From the NCBI RefSeq assembly GCF_046845755.1, contig NZ_CP177357.1:2418001-2482000 (forward strand): a DNA stretch of 64,000 nucleotides, written 5' to 3'. The position numbers and the translations under genes were made by a program. The notes below the pieces were generated by a model that ran no database searches, was not told where the DNA came from, and worked only from the letters and a program-made list of their open reading frames with translations. Each line of letters opens with the position of its first letter. The first letter of the stretch is position 1. This DNA is from Rubrivirga sp046845755. GTDB taxonomy: Bacteria; Bacteroidota; Rhodothermia; Rhodothermales; Rubricoccaceae. Shown one piece after another: positions 35,337 through 42,906 of this stretch.

Positions 35337-36989
35337 CTACTCCCCCCCTTCCTCCCAGACCGCCTCGCCGTCGAGGTACGTCGCCACGACGCGCGTGTCG
35401 AGGATCGCCTCCGGCGGGACGGCCATCAGGTCCTGGGAGAGCACCACGAAGTCGGCGCGCTTGCCGACCTCGATGCTGCCGACCTCGTCCTCCATGAAGC
35501 CTGCATAGGCCGCGTCGAGGGTGAAGCCGCGCAGGGCCTCGGCGCGCGTGAGCACCTGGTTGCCGTACCAGCCGCCGGCCGGGGCGTGGCTCGCGTCTTG
35601 GCGGGTGACGGCCGCGTGGAACCCGAGCAGCGGGTTGGGCCGCTCGACCGGGAAGTCGCTGCCGAGCGCGAGCCGGGCGCCGCTGTCGAGGAGCCGCCGC
35701 CAGGCGTAGGCGCCCACGAGCCGGTCCGGGCCGAGCCGCTCGCCGGCCCACGGCATGTCGCTCGTCGCGTGCGTCGGCTGGACGCTGGCGATGACGCCCA
35801 TCGGCGCGAACCGCGCCAAGTCGTCGAGGTGCAGAATCTGGGAGTGCTCGATGCGGTGGCGGCCAGGGCCGCCGCCCGTCGCCGCGATCGCCTCGGCGTA
35901 GGCGTCGAGCACCTGGCGGTTGGCGCGGTCGCCGATGGCGTGCGTGTTGACCTGGAGCCCACACGCCATCGCCGCTCGAATCGTCGCCCCGATGGCATCG
36001 TCGGCACGGAAGAGCAAGCCGTGGTTGCCGGGGTCGTCGGCATAGTCGGCCAGCAGGGCGGCGCCGCGGCTCCCGAGCGCGCCGTCGGCGTAGACCTTGA
36101 CCGAGCGGACGACGACGCGCGCGTCGGTGATGCCGGCCGGGAAGGCGTCGCAGAACGGGCCGATCTCGCCGGGCGTGATCATGGCGTAGTTGCGGATCGG
36201 GAAGCGGCCTTCGGCGGCGAAGCGCTGGTAGACCGGCAGCATCTCCATCCCGATGCCGGCCTCGTGGACGCCGGTGAGGCCCAGCCGCGAGGTCTCCGCC
36301 AGCGCGCGCGTCAGCATCTCGGCGGTCGTCGCGGCGTCGGGCGCGGGGATGGCCCGGGCGACCAGCCCCTCGGCGGCGTCGACGAAGACGCCCGTCGGGC
36401 GGCCGTCGGCGTCGCGCAGGACGGCGCCGCCCTCCATGTCCGGCGGGGCCGGGGCGTCGGGGTCGATGCCGGCGGCGCGCAAGGCGGCCGTGTTCGCCCA
36501 GCCCGCGTGGCCGTCGATCCGGCCAAGCCAGACCGGCCGCGTCGGGAACGCCGCGTCGAGGTCGGCGCGCGTCGGGAAGGCGCCGTCGCCGCCCCAATCG
36601 TTCTGGTCCCAGCCGCGGCCGGTCACCCAGGCGCCGTCGGGGAGGTCGGCCGCGAAGGCCACGAGCCGGGCGACGATGTCGGCTTTCGAGGTGGTGCCGA
36701 CGAGGTCGGCCGACAGCAGCGCCTCGCCGAGCCCCATCAGGTGCGCGTGGGCGTCGATAAAGCCCGGCGTGACGGTCCGCCCGCCGAGGTCGACGGTCGG
36801 CCAGTCGGGGTACGCCGCCGCCAGTTCGGCCTCGCTCCCGACGGCGACGAACCGGCCGTCCTCGACGGCAAACGCCTGGGCGACGGGCCGCGCCGCGTCG
36901 ACGGTGTAGACGGTCGCGTTCGTGGCGACGTAGCCCTGGGCCGCGAGCGCGGGGGCGAGGAGGAGAGCGAGAAGGACGGCGCGGAGCAT
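35337..36989 (-). CDS. secreted amidohydrolase, YtcJ-like
   Basis: 550 residues. A signal peptide (MLRAVLLALLLAPALAAQ) precedes an amidohydrolase fold. The metal-site motif is TPGFIDAHAHL; other conserved pieces are THAIGDRANRQVLDAY, HRIEHSQ, and ALGSDFPVERPNPL near the C-terminus. It ends with the usual composite beta-sandwich (EVGSIEVGKRADFVVL). This is the YtcJ/Amidohydro_3 group of metal-dependent hydrolases, substrate unknown. It lies 74 bases downstream of dtd on the same strand. Confidence 0.88.
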   Translation of the reverse strand: MLRAVLLALLLAPALAAQGYVATNATVYTVDAARPVAQAFAVEDGRFVAVGSEAELAAAYPDWPTVDLGGRTVTPGFIDAHAHLMGLGEALLSADLVGTTSKADIVARLVAFAADLPDGAWVTGRGWDQNDWGGDGAFPTRADLDAAFPTRPVWLGRIDGHAGWANTAALRAAGIDPDAPAPPDMEGGAVLRDADGRPTGVFVDAAEGLVARAIPAPDAATTAEMLTRALAETSRLGLTGVHEAGIGMEMLPVYQRFAAEGRFPIRNYAMITPGEIGPFCDAFPAGITDARVVVRSVKVYADGALGSRGAALLADYADDPGNHGLLFRADDAIGATIRAAMACGLQVNTHAIGDRANRQVLDAYAEAIAATGGGPGRHRIEHSQILHLDDLARFAPMGVIASVQPTHATSDMPWAGERLGPDRLVGAYAWRRLLDSGARLALGSDFPVERPNPLLGFHAAVTRQDASHAPAGGWYGNQVLTRAEALRGFTLDAAYAGFMEDEVGSIEVGKRADFVVLSQDLMAVPPEAILDTRVVATYLDGEAVWEEGGE

Positions 36990-37063
36990 GGGTCGGCGGA
37001 TGGGAGACCGGAAGGTCCCACCGTCGGAGGCCGTTCGCCAAGCCACCCGCGCGCGCCTCGTGG

Positions 37064-37519
37064 TTACGCCGCGCGCGGCGGGCGATCGAGCCACAGCGTC
37101 ACCGGCCCGTCGTTGACGAGGGCGACCGCCATCGACGCCCCGAAGACGCCGGTCGCGACGGGCCGCTCGAGCGCCTCCGCGAGCCCGGCGGCCACGTGCT
37201 CGTAGAGCGGCTCGGCGAGGTCGGGGTGCGCGGCCTTGGCGTAGCTGGGGCGAGTCCCTTTGCGCGTGTCGCCCGCGAGCGTGAACTGGCTCACCACGAG
37301 CGCGTCGCCGCCCACGTCGACCAGCGAGCGGTTCATCTTGCCGTCGGCGTCGGGGAACACGCGGAGCCCGGCGACCTTGCGCGCCAGCCACTCCGCCTCG
37401 GCGGCCGTGTCGCCCACGACGACGCCCACGAATACGAGCAGGCCCCGACCGATCTGGCCGACGGTCTCGCCGTCGACGACGACGGAGGCGGAAGAGACGC
37501 GTTGGACGAGGGCGAGCAT
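37064..37519 (-). CDS. dtd: D-aminoacyl-tRNA deacylase
   Basis: 151 residues, the usual Dtd length. It removes D-amino acids (and glycine) mischarged on tRNA. The start MLALVQRVSSASVVVDG is typical, as are SQFTLAGDTRKGTRPSY and the C-terminal VALVNDGPVTLWLD with the Gly-cis-Pro-like region. It is divergent from the kinase gene at 37652. CATCTTGC lies 22 bases before the ATG, one mismatch from the boxes before fabI and yebC. Confidence 0.96.
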   Translation of the reverse strand: MLALVQRVSSASVVVDGETVGQIGRGLLVFVGVVVGDTAAEAEWLARKVAGLRVFPDADGKMNRSLVDVGGDALVVSQFTLAGDTRKGTRPSYAKAAHPDLAEPLYEHVAAGLAEALERPVATGVFGASMAVALVNDGPVTLWLDRPPRAA

Positions 37520-37580
37520 GGGCAGGGCGGCGGGGCGACGCGCAAGATGCGGACGGGTTGGGCACCCCGCCTGGGCGCCC

Positions 37581-37619
37581 GGTGACATTCGGTGACATCT
37601 GGAGACCGCGCCCTGACAG
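37581..37619 (+). promoter_or_regulatory. TGAC direct repeats upstream of the two-component operon
   Basis: GGTGACAT at 37581 and again at 37591 (10-bp step), then a weaker copy, CCTGACAG, at 37612 (21-bp step). OmpR/PhoB-family regulators usually bind direct repeats in 10-11-bp phase. The last copy ends 20 bases before the TAGCTTCC box, replacing the -33 region, as expected for an activator. An array with the same spacings lies at 40961-41020. Confidence 0.55.
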
Positions 37620-37638
37620 GCGCCAGGCGCCCCGCCCC

Positions 37639-37646
37639 TAGCTTCC
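37639..37646 (+). promoter_or_regulatory. candidate -7 box of the kinase operon (near-leaderless)
   Basis: TAGCTTCC ends 5 bases before the ATG at 37652. The start site would fall within a base or two of the start codon. It lacks a TTG -33 box; the third TGAC repeat occupies that position. Confidence 0.4.
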
Positions 37647-37651
37647 CGGCG

Positions 37652-39202
37652 ATGCCCTCCACGCCCCCGCGCGCGCTCCGGCGCCTGGCCGTCGCCCTCC
37701 TCGCCCTCGCGATCGCGCCGGCGGCCGCGTTCGCCGTGCTCCAGGGGATCGTCCAGAGCGAGAGCGACGCACGGCTGGCGCAGATCCGCGACGACCAGCT
37801 CGACGGCCTGCTGTTCTCGGTCAACCAGAACGCCTGGGACACCGTCAGCGCCTGGGCCGACCGGCTCGCGCGGACGCCCGGCCTCGACGGCGACGAGGCC
37901 CCGGAGGCCGCCGCGGACTTCCGGGCGACCGCCCCGCCGGTCCGGTTCGTCGTCGTCGCCGACGCCGCGCGCACCGATGTCCGCGTTTTCGGCGACGTGC
38001 CCGGCCCCGCCAACCTGGAGGCGCTGCTGCCGGACACGCTCGTGTCGCGGCTGCTGTCCCAGCGCGCGGCCGGCTACCGCAAGCTGGAGCCCGTCCCCCT
38101 CGCCGACGGCCGGCTGGCCCTCGTCTTCGTCGCCGACGCGCCCCGTCCGGGCGGCCCGCCCCGGCTGCTCGCGCTCGCGCTCGACCCCCAGGCCTTTGTC
38201 GAGGCGTTCATGATGCCCAAGCTCCGCGAGGTCGCCCGCGGTGGCGTCGAACTCGGCGTCTTCCACGGAACGCGGCCCACGCCGATCGCCGCGACAGCCG
38301 CCCTCACTCGGGGCGACATCGAGCGCCAGCGGCCGCTGTGGCTGCTCCCGGACTACGCCGTCGGCGCGCGCGTCGGCGAGGGGTCGGTCGAGGCCGCGCT
38401 CAGGCGACGCGTGGGCCAGAGCCTCGGGCTGCTCGGCGGCGTGTCGATGATCCTGGGGCTGGGCGCGCTGTTCGCGTGGCGCGGCGTCCAGCGCGAGGTG
38501 GCGGCGGCCCGGCTCCGGGAGGACTTCGTCTCGAACGTGAGCCACGAGCTGCGGACGCCGCTCGCGCTCATCCGGATGTACGCCGAGACGCTGGCGGCCG
38601 GGCGCGTGCCGCCGGGCCGGGAAGCGCGGTACTACGCGACCATCCTGGCCGAATCGGAGCGCCTGAGCCGCCTGGTCGGCAACGTCCTCCACTTCAACCG
38701 CTTCGAGCGCGGGACCGCCCACCTCGCCCGGCGGCCGCTCGACCTCGGCGCGCTCGTCTCGGAGGTGGCCGAGCGCTACCGGCCGGTCGTGGAGCAGGCC
38801 GACTGCACGCTGGCGGCCGAGACTGCTCCGCTCCCCGTCTCCGCCGACGCCGACGCCCTTTCGGAGGCCGTCGTCAACCTGCTCGACAACGCCGTCAAGT
38901 ACGGCGGCCCCGGGCCCATCGAGGTCTCGACGCGGCGGACGCGGGCCACGGCGGTCGTCGAGGTGTCCGACCGCGGGCCGGGGCTCCCCGCCGCCGACCG
39001 CGAGCGCGTCTTCGAGCCGTTCGTCCGCGTGCAGCCCGCGAGCGCCGACGGGCTCGTCCACACGGCGAAGGGCACCGGGCTCGGGCTCGCGCTCGTCCGC
39101 CGGATCGCGCGTGCGCACGGCGGCACCGCCCTCGCCGCCGCGCGCGACGGCGGCGGGGCCACCTTCACCCTCACCCTCCCCCTGACCGATGCCGGCGCCT
39201 GA
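37652..39202 (+). CDS. sensor histidine kinase (HisKA, two-component system)
   Basis: 516 residues. A membrane segment near 10-35 (LAVALLALAIAPAAAFAVL), a periplasmic sensor region to about 260, and a second membrane segment (LGLLGGVSMILGLGALFAW) precede the kinase core. The H-box NVSHELRTPLALI puts the phosphorylated histidine at His298. N-box EAVVNLLDNAVKYG, G1 DRGPGLP and G2 GTGLGLALV are present. It overlaps the regulator gene by 14 bases. No PAS or HAMP domain is evident. The ATG at 37652 matches the first membrane segment; an earlier ATG 60 bases upstream would not. Confidence 0.94.
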   Translation: MPSTPPRALRRLAVALLALAIAPAAAFAVLQGIVQSESDARLAQIRDDQLDGLLFSVNQNAWDTVSAWADRLARTPGLDGDEAPEAAADFRATAPPVRFVVVADAARTDVRVFGDVPGPANLEALLPDTLVSRLLSQRAAGYRKLEPVPLADGRLALVFVADAPRPGGPPRLLALALDPQAFVEAFMMPKLREVARGGVELGVFHGTRPTPIAATAALTRGDIERQRPLWLLPDYAVGARVGEGSVEAALRRRVGQSLGLLGGVSMILGLGALFAWRGVQREVAAARLREDFVSNVSHELRTPLALIRMYAETLAAGRVPPGREARYYATILAESERLSRLVGNVLHFNRFERGTAHLARRPLDLGALVSEVAERYRPVVEQADCTLAAETAPLPVSADADALSEAVVNLLDNAVKYGGPGPIEVSTRRTRATAVVEVSDRGPGLPAADRERVFEPFVRVQPASADGLVHTAKGTGLGLALVRRIARAHGGTALAAARDGGGATFTLTLPLTDAGA

Positions 39203-39884
39203 CCGCCCCATCCTCGTCGTCGACGACGAGCGCGCCATGCGCGAGGGGCTCCGCGACAACCTCGAGTTCGAGGGCTACGCCGTCGACGAGGCGGCCGACG
39301 GCGAGGCCGCGCTCGCCAAGCTGACGGCCGGGGCCTACTGCCTCGTCGTGCTCGACGTGATGATGCCGAAGCGGTCCGGCTTCGAGGTGCTCCGCGAGGC
39401 GCGGGCGGCCGGGGTCACGACGCCGGTGATCCTGCTCACGGCCAAGGCCGAGGAGTTCGACACCGTCCGCGGCCTCGAGTTCGGCGCCGACGACTACGTC
39501 ACGAAGCCGTTCGGGCTCGGCGAGCTGCTCGCGCGCATCCGGGCCGTGCTGCGCCGGGCCGAGGGCGCTGGCGCGCCGCACGGCGGCGTCCTCGAGGTCG
39601 GCCGCCTGCGCGTCGACCTCGCCAGCTACCAGGCCACCTCGGACGGCGAGCCCGTCGCGATGACGCACCTCGAGGTCGAGGTGCTCCGCTACCTCGCCGC
39701 CCGCCCCGGCGTCGTCGTCTCGCGCGACGAGCTGCTGGCGGAGGTCTGGGGCAGCGACGTCGCGCCGACGGCGCGGACCGTCGACAACTTCATCCTCAAG
39801 CTGCGCCGGAAGGCGGAGCCGACGCCCGCCGCGCCGCGCCACGTCCTGACCGTCCACGGGGTCGGCTACAAATTCCTCCCGTGA
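39189..39884 (+). CDS. OmpR/PhoB-family response regulator
   Basis: 231 residues. The receiver has the acidic pair VVDDERA, phosphoacceptor Asp56 in VVLDVMMPKRSG and Lys106 in VTKPFG. The C-terminal winged helix (about 130-230) has MTHLEVEVLRYLAARPG and TVDNFILKLRRKAE, then HGVGYKFLP. It begins inside the kinase gene. Its likely targets are the phased GGTGAC repeats upstream of its own operon and of the 41071 gene (inference). Confidence 0.95.
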   Translation: MPAPDRPILVVDDERAMREGLRDNLEFEGYAVDEAADGEAALAKLTAGAYCLVVLDVMMPKRSGFEVLREARAAGVTTPVILLTAKAEEFDTVRGLEFGADDYVTKPFGLGELLARIRAVLRRAEGAGAPHGGVLEVGRLRVDLASYQATSDGEPVAMTHLEVEVLRYLAARPGVVVSRDELLAEVWGSDVAPTARTVDNFILKLRRKAEPTPAAPRHVLTVHGVGYKFLP

Positions 39885-40975
39885 CGCTCCGCGCCCTCCT
39901 CGCGCTGGCCGCCGCCGCGGTCGGCGCCGCCGTACCGGGGTGTGCCCCCGAGGCCCCGGCGCCACCGGGCCCCAAAGAGATCCGCGCGCCGCTGGCCCCC
40001 GACGGGCCGCCCGAGCCGGCGGACTGGCAGACGCTGGTCGACCTGCGCGGCGTGTGGGCCTTCCGCATCGGCGGCGACTCGACGTGGCAGGGGGGCAAGG
40101 CCTGGGACCGCATCCCGGTCCCCGCCGCGTGGGAGGACGCGGGCTACCACGGCTACGACGGCACCGCGTGGTACCGGACGACCTTCACCCTGGACGCGGA
40201 GGCCGCCAGCCTCATCACGAAGGAGCTGCCCCACCTCCTGCTCGGCCGCATCGACGACACGGACGAGGTGTGGCTCAACGGCGAGCGGATCGGCGCGAGC
40301 GGACGTCCCCCTCCCGACTACAAAACCGCGGCCTTCGATTTTCGGATCTACCGGGTCCCCCCTGCCCTGCTGCACACCGACCGCCCCAACGTCCTGTCCG
40401 TCCGCGTCTTCGACGGCGGGCTGGAGGGCGGCCTCCTGGAAGGCCCCGTCACGCTCGCCGTCCCGAGCGCGAGCAACCCGGCCGGCGTCCCGATCGTGGC
40501 CGACCTCGAGGGCCTGTGGCGGTTCTCGCCCGGCGATGGCCCGTGGGCCGCGCGCGCGATCGACGACAGCGGCTGGGCGCAGATCCGGGTCCCCGGCACC
40601 TGGGAGCCCCAGGGGTTCAGCGGGCTCGACGGAATCGCGTGGTACCGCGCCCATGTGTCGCTCTCGACCGACGACACCTCGCGCGACCTCATCCTCGTCC
40701 TCGGGGCCGTCGACGACCTCGACGAGGCGTTCGTCAACGGCGTCCGGGTCGGTGGCACGGGGGACGTCGACGCGCGCGACGTGACCGGCGAGGAGTGGCT
40801 TGTCGAGCGGGCCTACCGCGTGCCGGCGTCGGCCCTGCGGGCCGGCGACAACGTCGTGGCCGTTCGCGTCTACGACGGCCTGATCGACGGGGGGATCCAC
40901 CGGGGCCCGGTCGCCCTGATGACGCCGGAGGCCTACGCGGAGCGCCGCCGCCGGGTGCTCGGTGACACGTGGTGA
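39881..40975 (+). CDS. lipoprotein with two galactose-binding-like jelly-roll domains
   Basis: 364 residues with a GTG start overlapping the regulator stop. The signal ends GAAVPGC, a lipobox, then a proline-rich linker. Two similar beta-sandwich domains follow: first VDLRGVWAFRIGGDSTW, then WDRIPVPAAWEDAGYHGYDGTAWYR; second LEGLWRFSPGDGPW, then WAQIRVPGTWEPQGF and GIAWYRAHVSL. This is the sugar-binding N-terminal domain pattern of family 2 glycoside hydrolases (VPxxWE...WYR), without a catalytic barrel. It probably binds a glycan at the envelope and may serve the sensor kinase, with which it is co-transcribed. Confidence 0.8.
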   Translation: MTLRALLALAAAAVGAAVPGCAPEAPAPPGPKEIRAPLAPDGPPEPADWQTLVDLRGVWAFRIGGDSTWQGGKAWDRIPVPAAWEDAGYHGYDGTAWYRTTFTLDAEAASLITKELPHLLLGRIDDTDEVWLNGERIGASGRPPPDYKTAAFDFRIYRVPPALLHTDRPNVLSVRVFDGGLEGGLLEGPVTLAVPSASNPAGVPIVADLEGLWRFSPGDGPWAARAIDDSGWAQIRVPGTWEPQGFSGLDGIAWYRAHVSLSTDDTSRDLILVLGAVDDLDEAFVNGVRVGGTGDVDARDVTGEEWLVERAYRVPASALRAGDNVVAVRVYDGLIDGGIHRGPVALMTPEAYAERRRRVLGDTW

Positions 40976-41020
40976 CGGGCCGGTGGCGTCCAGTGACGGA
41001 GGCTGGCAGGGCGGTGACAA
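40961..41020 (+). promoter_or_regulatory. four TGAC direct repeats upstream of the 41071 gene
   Basis: GGTGACAC (40961), GGTGACGG (40971), AGTGACGG (40992) and GGTGACAA (41013): steps of 10, 21 and 21 bases. The first two copies lie in the last codons of the jelly-roll gene. The same core and the 10-then-21 spacing occur at 37581-37619. This is a strong candidate site for the OmpR-type regulator encoded at 39189. Confidence 0.6.
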
Positions 41021-41070
41021 CCCGGGCAACGCCAAGCCCGAATGTGGTCCCTCACCACCCCCCTGGTCCC

Positions 41071-41745
41071 ATGACCCGCCTCCTCACGCTCGCCGCCGTC
41101 CTCACGCTCGCCCCGACCGCGGCGGGCCAAACGACCTACACCCTGCCGGTTTCCACGCCGCTCCCCACCACCTCGGCGGCCTACGCCGGCCTCTACGCCG
41201 TCGACGGCGGGATGCTGGAGGTCCGCGCGCTGGGCGCCGACGTGGTGCTGATCGCGCACGGCGCGCCGGTCGCCGCCCGGCTCGCGGCGCTCGCCCCGAC
41301 CGACGCCGCCACCGACGCCCGCACGGTGTCCCTGCTCGACGCCTGGACCCTGGGCGACCTCGCCCCCCTCGTGGCCGCCGCCCGCCCCTCGCAGCGCGTC
41401 GCGATGGGCCAGACGCTGGCCGACTACCACGCCGCCCTCGTCCGAGGGCGCGGCGCGCTCGTCGCCGGCAGCGTGATCGGCACGTTCACCCAGATCGACG
41501 GCCGTCGGGCAACGCTCGTCCAGATGGTCTTCGAGCGGGGCTCGGAGTTCGCCACCTTCGTCTGGGACGAGGCCGACGCCCTGGTGGCCGTCCGCCGCGG
41601 CCTGCCGCCCGTCCACATCGGCATCGCCCGTGCGGTCGGGGGCGACGCCTTCACGACGCCCGGGACGCCCGTGACGTTCGACCGCGAGTCCGACGGGGGG
41701 GTCTACGCCGTCCACGTCGGCGAGCGCTTTACCGCGGTCCGCTAG
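41071..41745 (+). CDS. secreted hypothetical protein
   Basis: 224 residues. A signal peptide (MTRLLTLAAVLTLAPTAAG, cleavage near AAG-QT) precedes a beta-rich domain with YAGLYAVDGGMLEVRALG, HGAPVAARLAALAPTD, and later FTQIDGRRATLVQMVFERG, near the end GVYAVHVGERFTAVR. No family recognised. Its promoter region carries the phased TGAC repeats, so it may be the main output of the adjacent two-component system. Its stop overlaps the convergent rdgB stop by 4 bases. Confidence 0.65.
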   Translation: MTRLLTLAAVLTLAPTAAGQTTYTLPVSTPLPTTSAAYAGLYAVDGGMLEVRALGADVVLIAHGAPVAARLAALAPTDAATDARTVSLLDAWTLGDLAPLVAAARPSQRVAMGQTLADYHAALVRGRGALVAGSVIGTFTQIDGRRATLVQMVFERGSEFATFVWDEADALVAVRRGLPPVHIGIARAVGGDAFTTPGTPVTFDRESDGGVYAVHVGERFTAVR

Positions 41746-42332
41746 GACGATCGGGCCCGCTCCGTCAGCCATCGGGAAAAGGCGTCCAGCGCCCGGCCCC
41801 GGTGGCTGATCGCGTTCTTCTCGGCCGCCGTCATCTCGGCGAACGTGCGGCCGTCGCCGTCGGCCGGGACGAAGAGGGCGTCGTAGCCGAACCCGCCGTC
41901 GCCGGACTCGGCGCTCGCGATCGTCCCCTCGCAGACGCCGTCGAAATAGTGGACCGTGTCGCCGTCGGCGAACGCGAGCACGGTGCGAAAGCGGGCCCCA
42001 CGGTCGGCGGCGCCGTCGAGCGACGCCAGCAGATGCGCGCGGTTGTCGGCGTCCGTCGCCTCGGGGCCGGCAAAGCGGGCCGAATGGACGCCAGGGGCGC
42101 CGTCGAGGGCGTCGACCTCCAGGCCGGTGTCGTCCGCGAGCGCCGGCCGGCCGGTGTGGGCGACGAGCGCGCGGGCCTTTTTCTCGGCGTTGCCGCGCAG
42201 CGTGGGGGCGTCCTCCTCGACGGGCGGGGCGCCGACCTCGGCGGCCGTCACCACGTCGACGCCCAGGCCGTCGAGGCGGGCCGCCAGCTCGGCGACCTTG
42301 CCGGGGTTGCGGGTGGCGAGGACGAGGCGCAT
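41742..42332 (-). CDS. rdgB: XTP/dITP pyrophosphatase (RdgB/HAM1)
   Basis: 196 residues. It starts MRLVLATRNPGKVAEL, with ADDTGLEVDALDGAPGVHSA in the active site and GFGYDALFVP near the middle; the SHRGRAL motif closes the substrate pocket. It hydrolyses dITP and XTP to keep deaminated purines out of DNA. The in-frame upstream part is not family-like, so ATG 42332 is chosen. It is convergent with 41071, the two stop codons overlapping. Confidence 0.95.
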   Translation of the reverse strand: MRLVLATRNPGKVAELAARLDGLGVDVVTAAEVGAPPVEEDAPTLRGNAEKKARALVAHTGRPALADDTGLEVDALDGAPGVHSARFAGPEATDADNRAHLLASLDGAADRGARFRTVLAFADGDTVHYFDGVCEGTIASAESGDGGFGYDALFVPADGDGRTFAEMTAAEKNAISHRGRALDAFSRWLTERARSS

Positions 42333-42471
42333 GTCGGTGGGGGCTTGGACCGCCGGAAGGTGCCTCGTCTCGGCGGGGAACGCCAGCCGAGACCGACCGA
42401 ATTCGGCCCGAGGGGCGTCCGCTCCGCCCCCTCGCTTCCCCCCGTCTTCACCGATCCGTCCCCGTACATCC

Positions 42472-42502
42472 TTGGTGCACTCGCGGCAGGCCTCTAGCTT
42501 TA
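42472..42502 (+). promoter_or_regulatory. candidate promoter of rpsU
   Basis: TTGG (42472-42475), 19 bases, then TAGCTTTA (42495-42502). The layout matches the str-operon candidate exactly in spacing. The leader to the TTG start would be about 45 bases. Confidence 0.45.
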
Positions 42503-42552
42503 CCGATTGCGCCCGACGCTCTGCCTCCCTCTTCAAACAGCCCCCCTGCGCC

Positions 42553-42750
42553 TTGGCCATCGGTATCAAAGTTCGCGACAAGGAGTCCATCGACCGCGCC
42601 CTCCGGCGCTTCAAGCGGACCGTGAACCGCGCCCGCGTCTTGCGGATCTACCGCGAGAACATGGCCTACACGAAGCCGTCTGTCGTGATGCGCGAGAAGC
42701 GTAAGGAGGCCGCCAAGAAGGCCCGCCGCGCGAACCGCCGCCGCTACTAG
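42553..42750 (+). CDS. rpsU: 30S ribosomal protein bS21
   Basis: 65 residues. The sequence (M)AIGIKVRDKESIDRALRRF matches the start of Bacteroidota-type bS21, and the basic end KARRANRRRY is typical. The only in-frame start before the conserved region is TTG at 42553; ATG codons lie inside the protein. No Shine-Dalgarno precedes it. In Bacteroidota bS21 helps sequester the anti-Shine-Dalgarno of 16S rRNA, and its own gene often keeps a ribosome binding site; that is not evident here. A strong terminator follows. Confidence 0.9.
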   Translation: MAIGIKVRDKESIDRALRRFKRTVNRARVLRIYRENMAYTKPSVVMREKRKEAAKKARRANRRRY

Positions 42751-42794
42751 GCCCCGGCCCACAGGCTCGCCAGCGGTCGCCGCTGGCCTGTCGC

Positions 42795-42832
42795 CGCCCG
42801 CCCCGGATTCGGTCCGCGGCGGGCGTTTTTTT
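42795..42832 (+). terminator. Rho-independent terminator of rpsU
   Basis: CGCCCGCC (42795-42802) pairs with GGCGGGCG (42818-42825), followed by seven T (42826-42832), 45 bases after the rpsU stop. It isolates rpsU as a single-gene transcript. Confidence 0.85.
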
Positions 42833-42850
42833 GGCTCGGCCGACACGGCG

Positions 42851-42880
42851 GCGCCCGCCCCGACGGTCCGGGGCGGGCGC
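42851..42880 (-). terminator. hairpin downstream of kgd
   Basis: GCGCCCGCCCCG (42851-42862) pairs perfectly with CGGGGCGGGCGC (42869-42880), 12 bp with a 6-base loop, 26 bases after the kgd stop. No T-tract follows on the minus strand, so it may work with Rho or only stabilise the mRNA end. Confidence 0.45.
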
Positions 42881-42906
42881 GAGCGGGAGAGGTGGGATGG
42901 GGCCTA

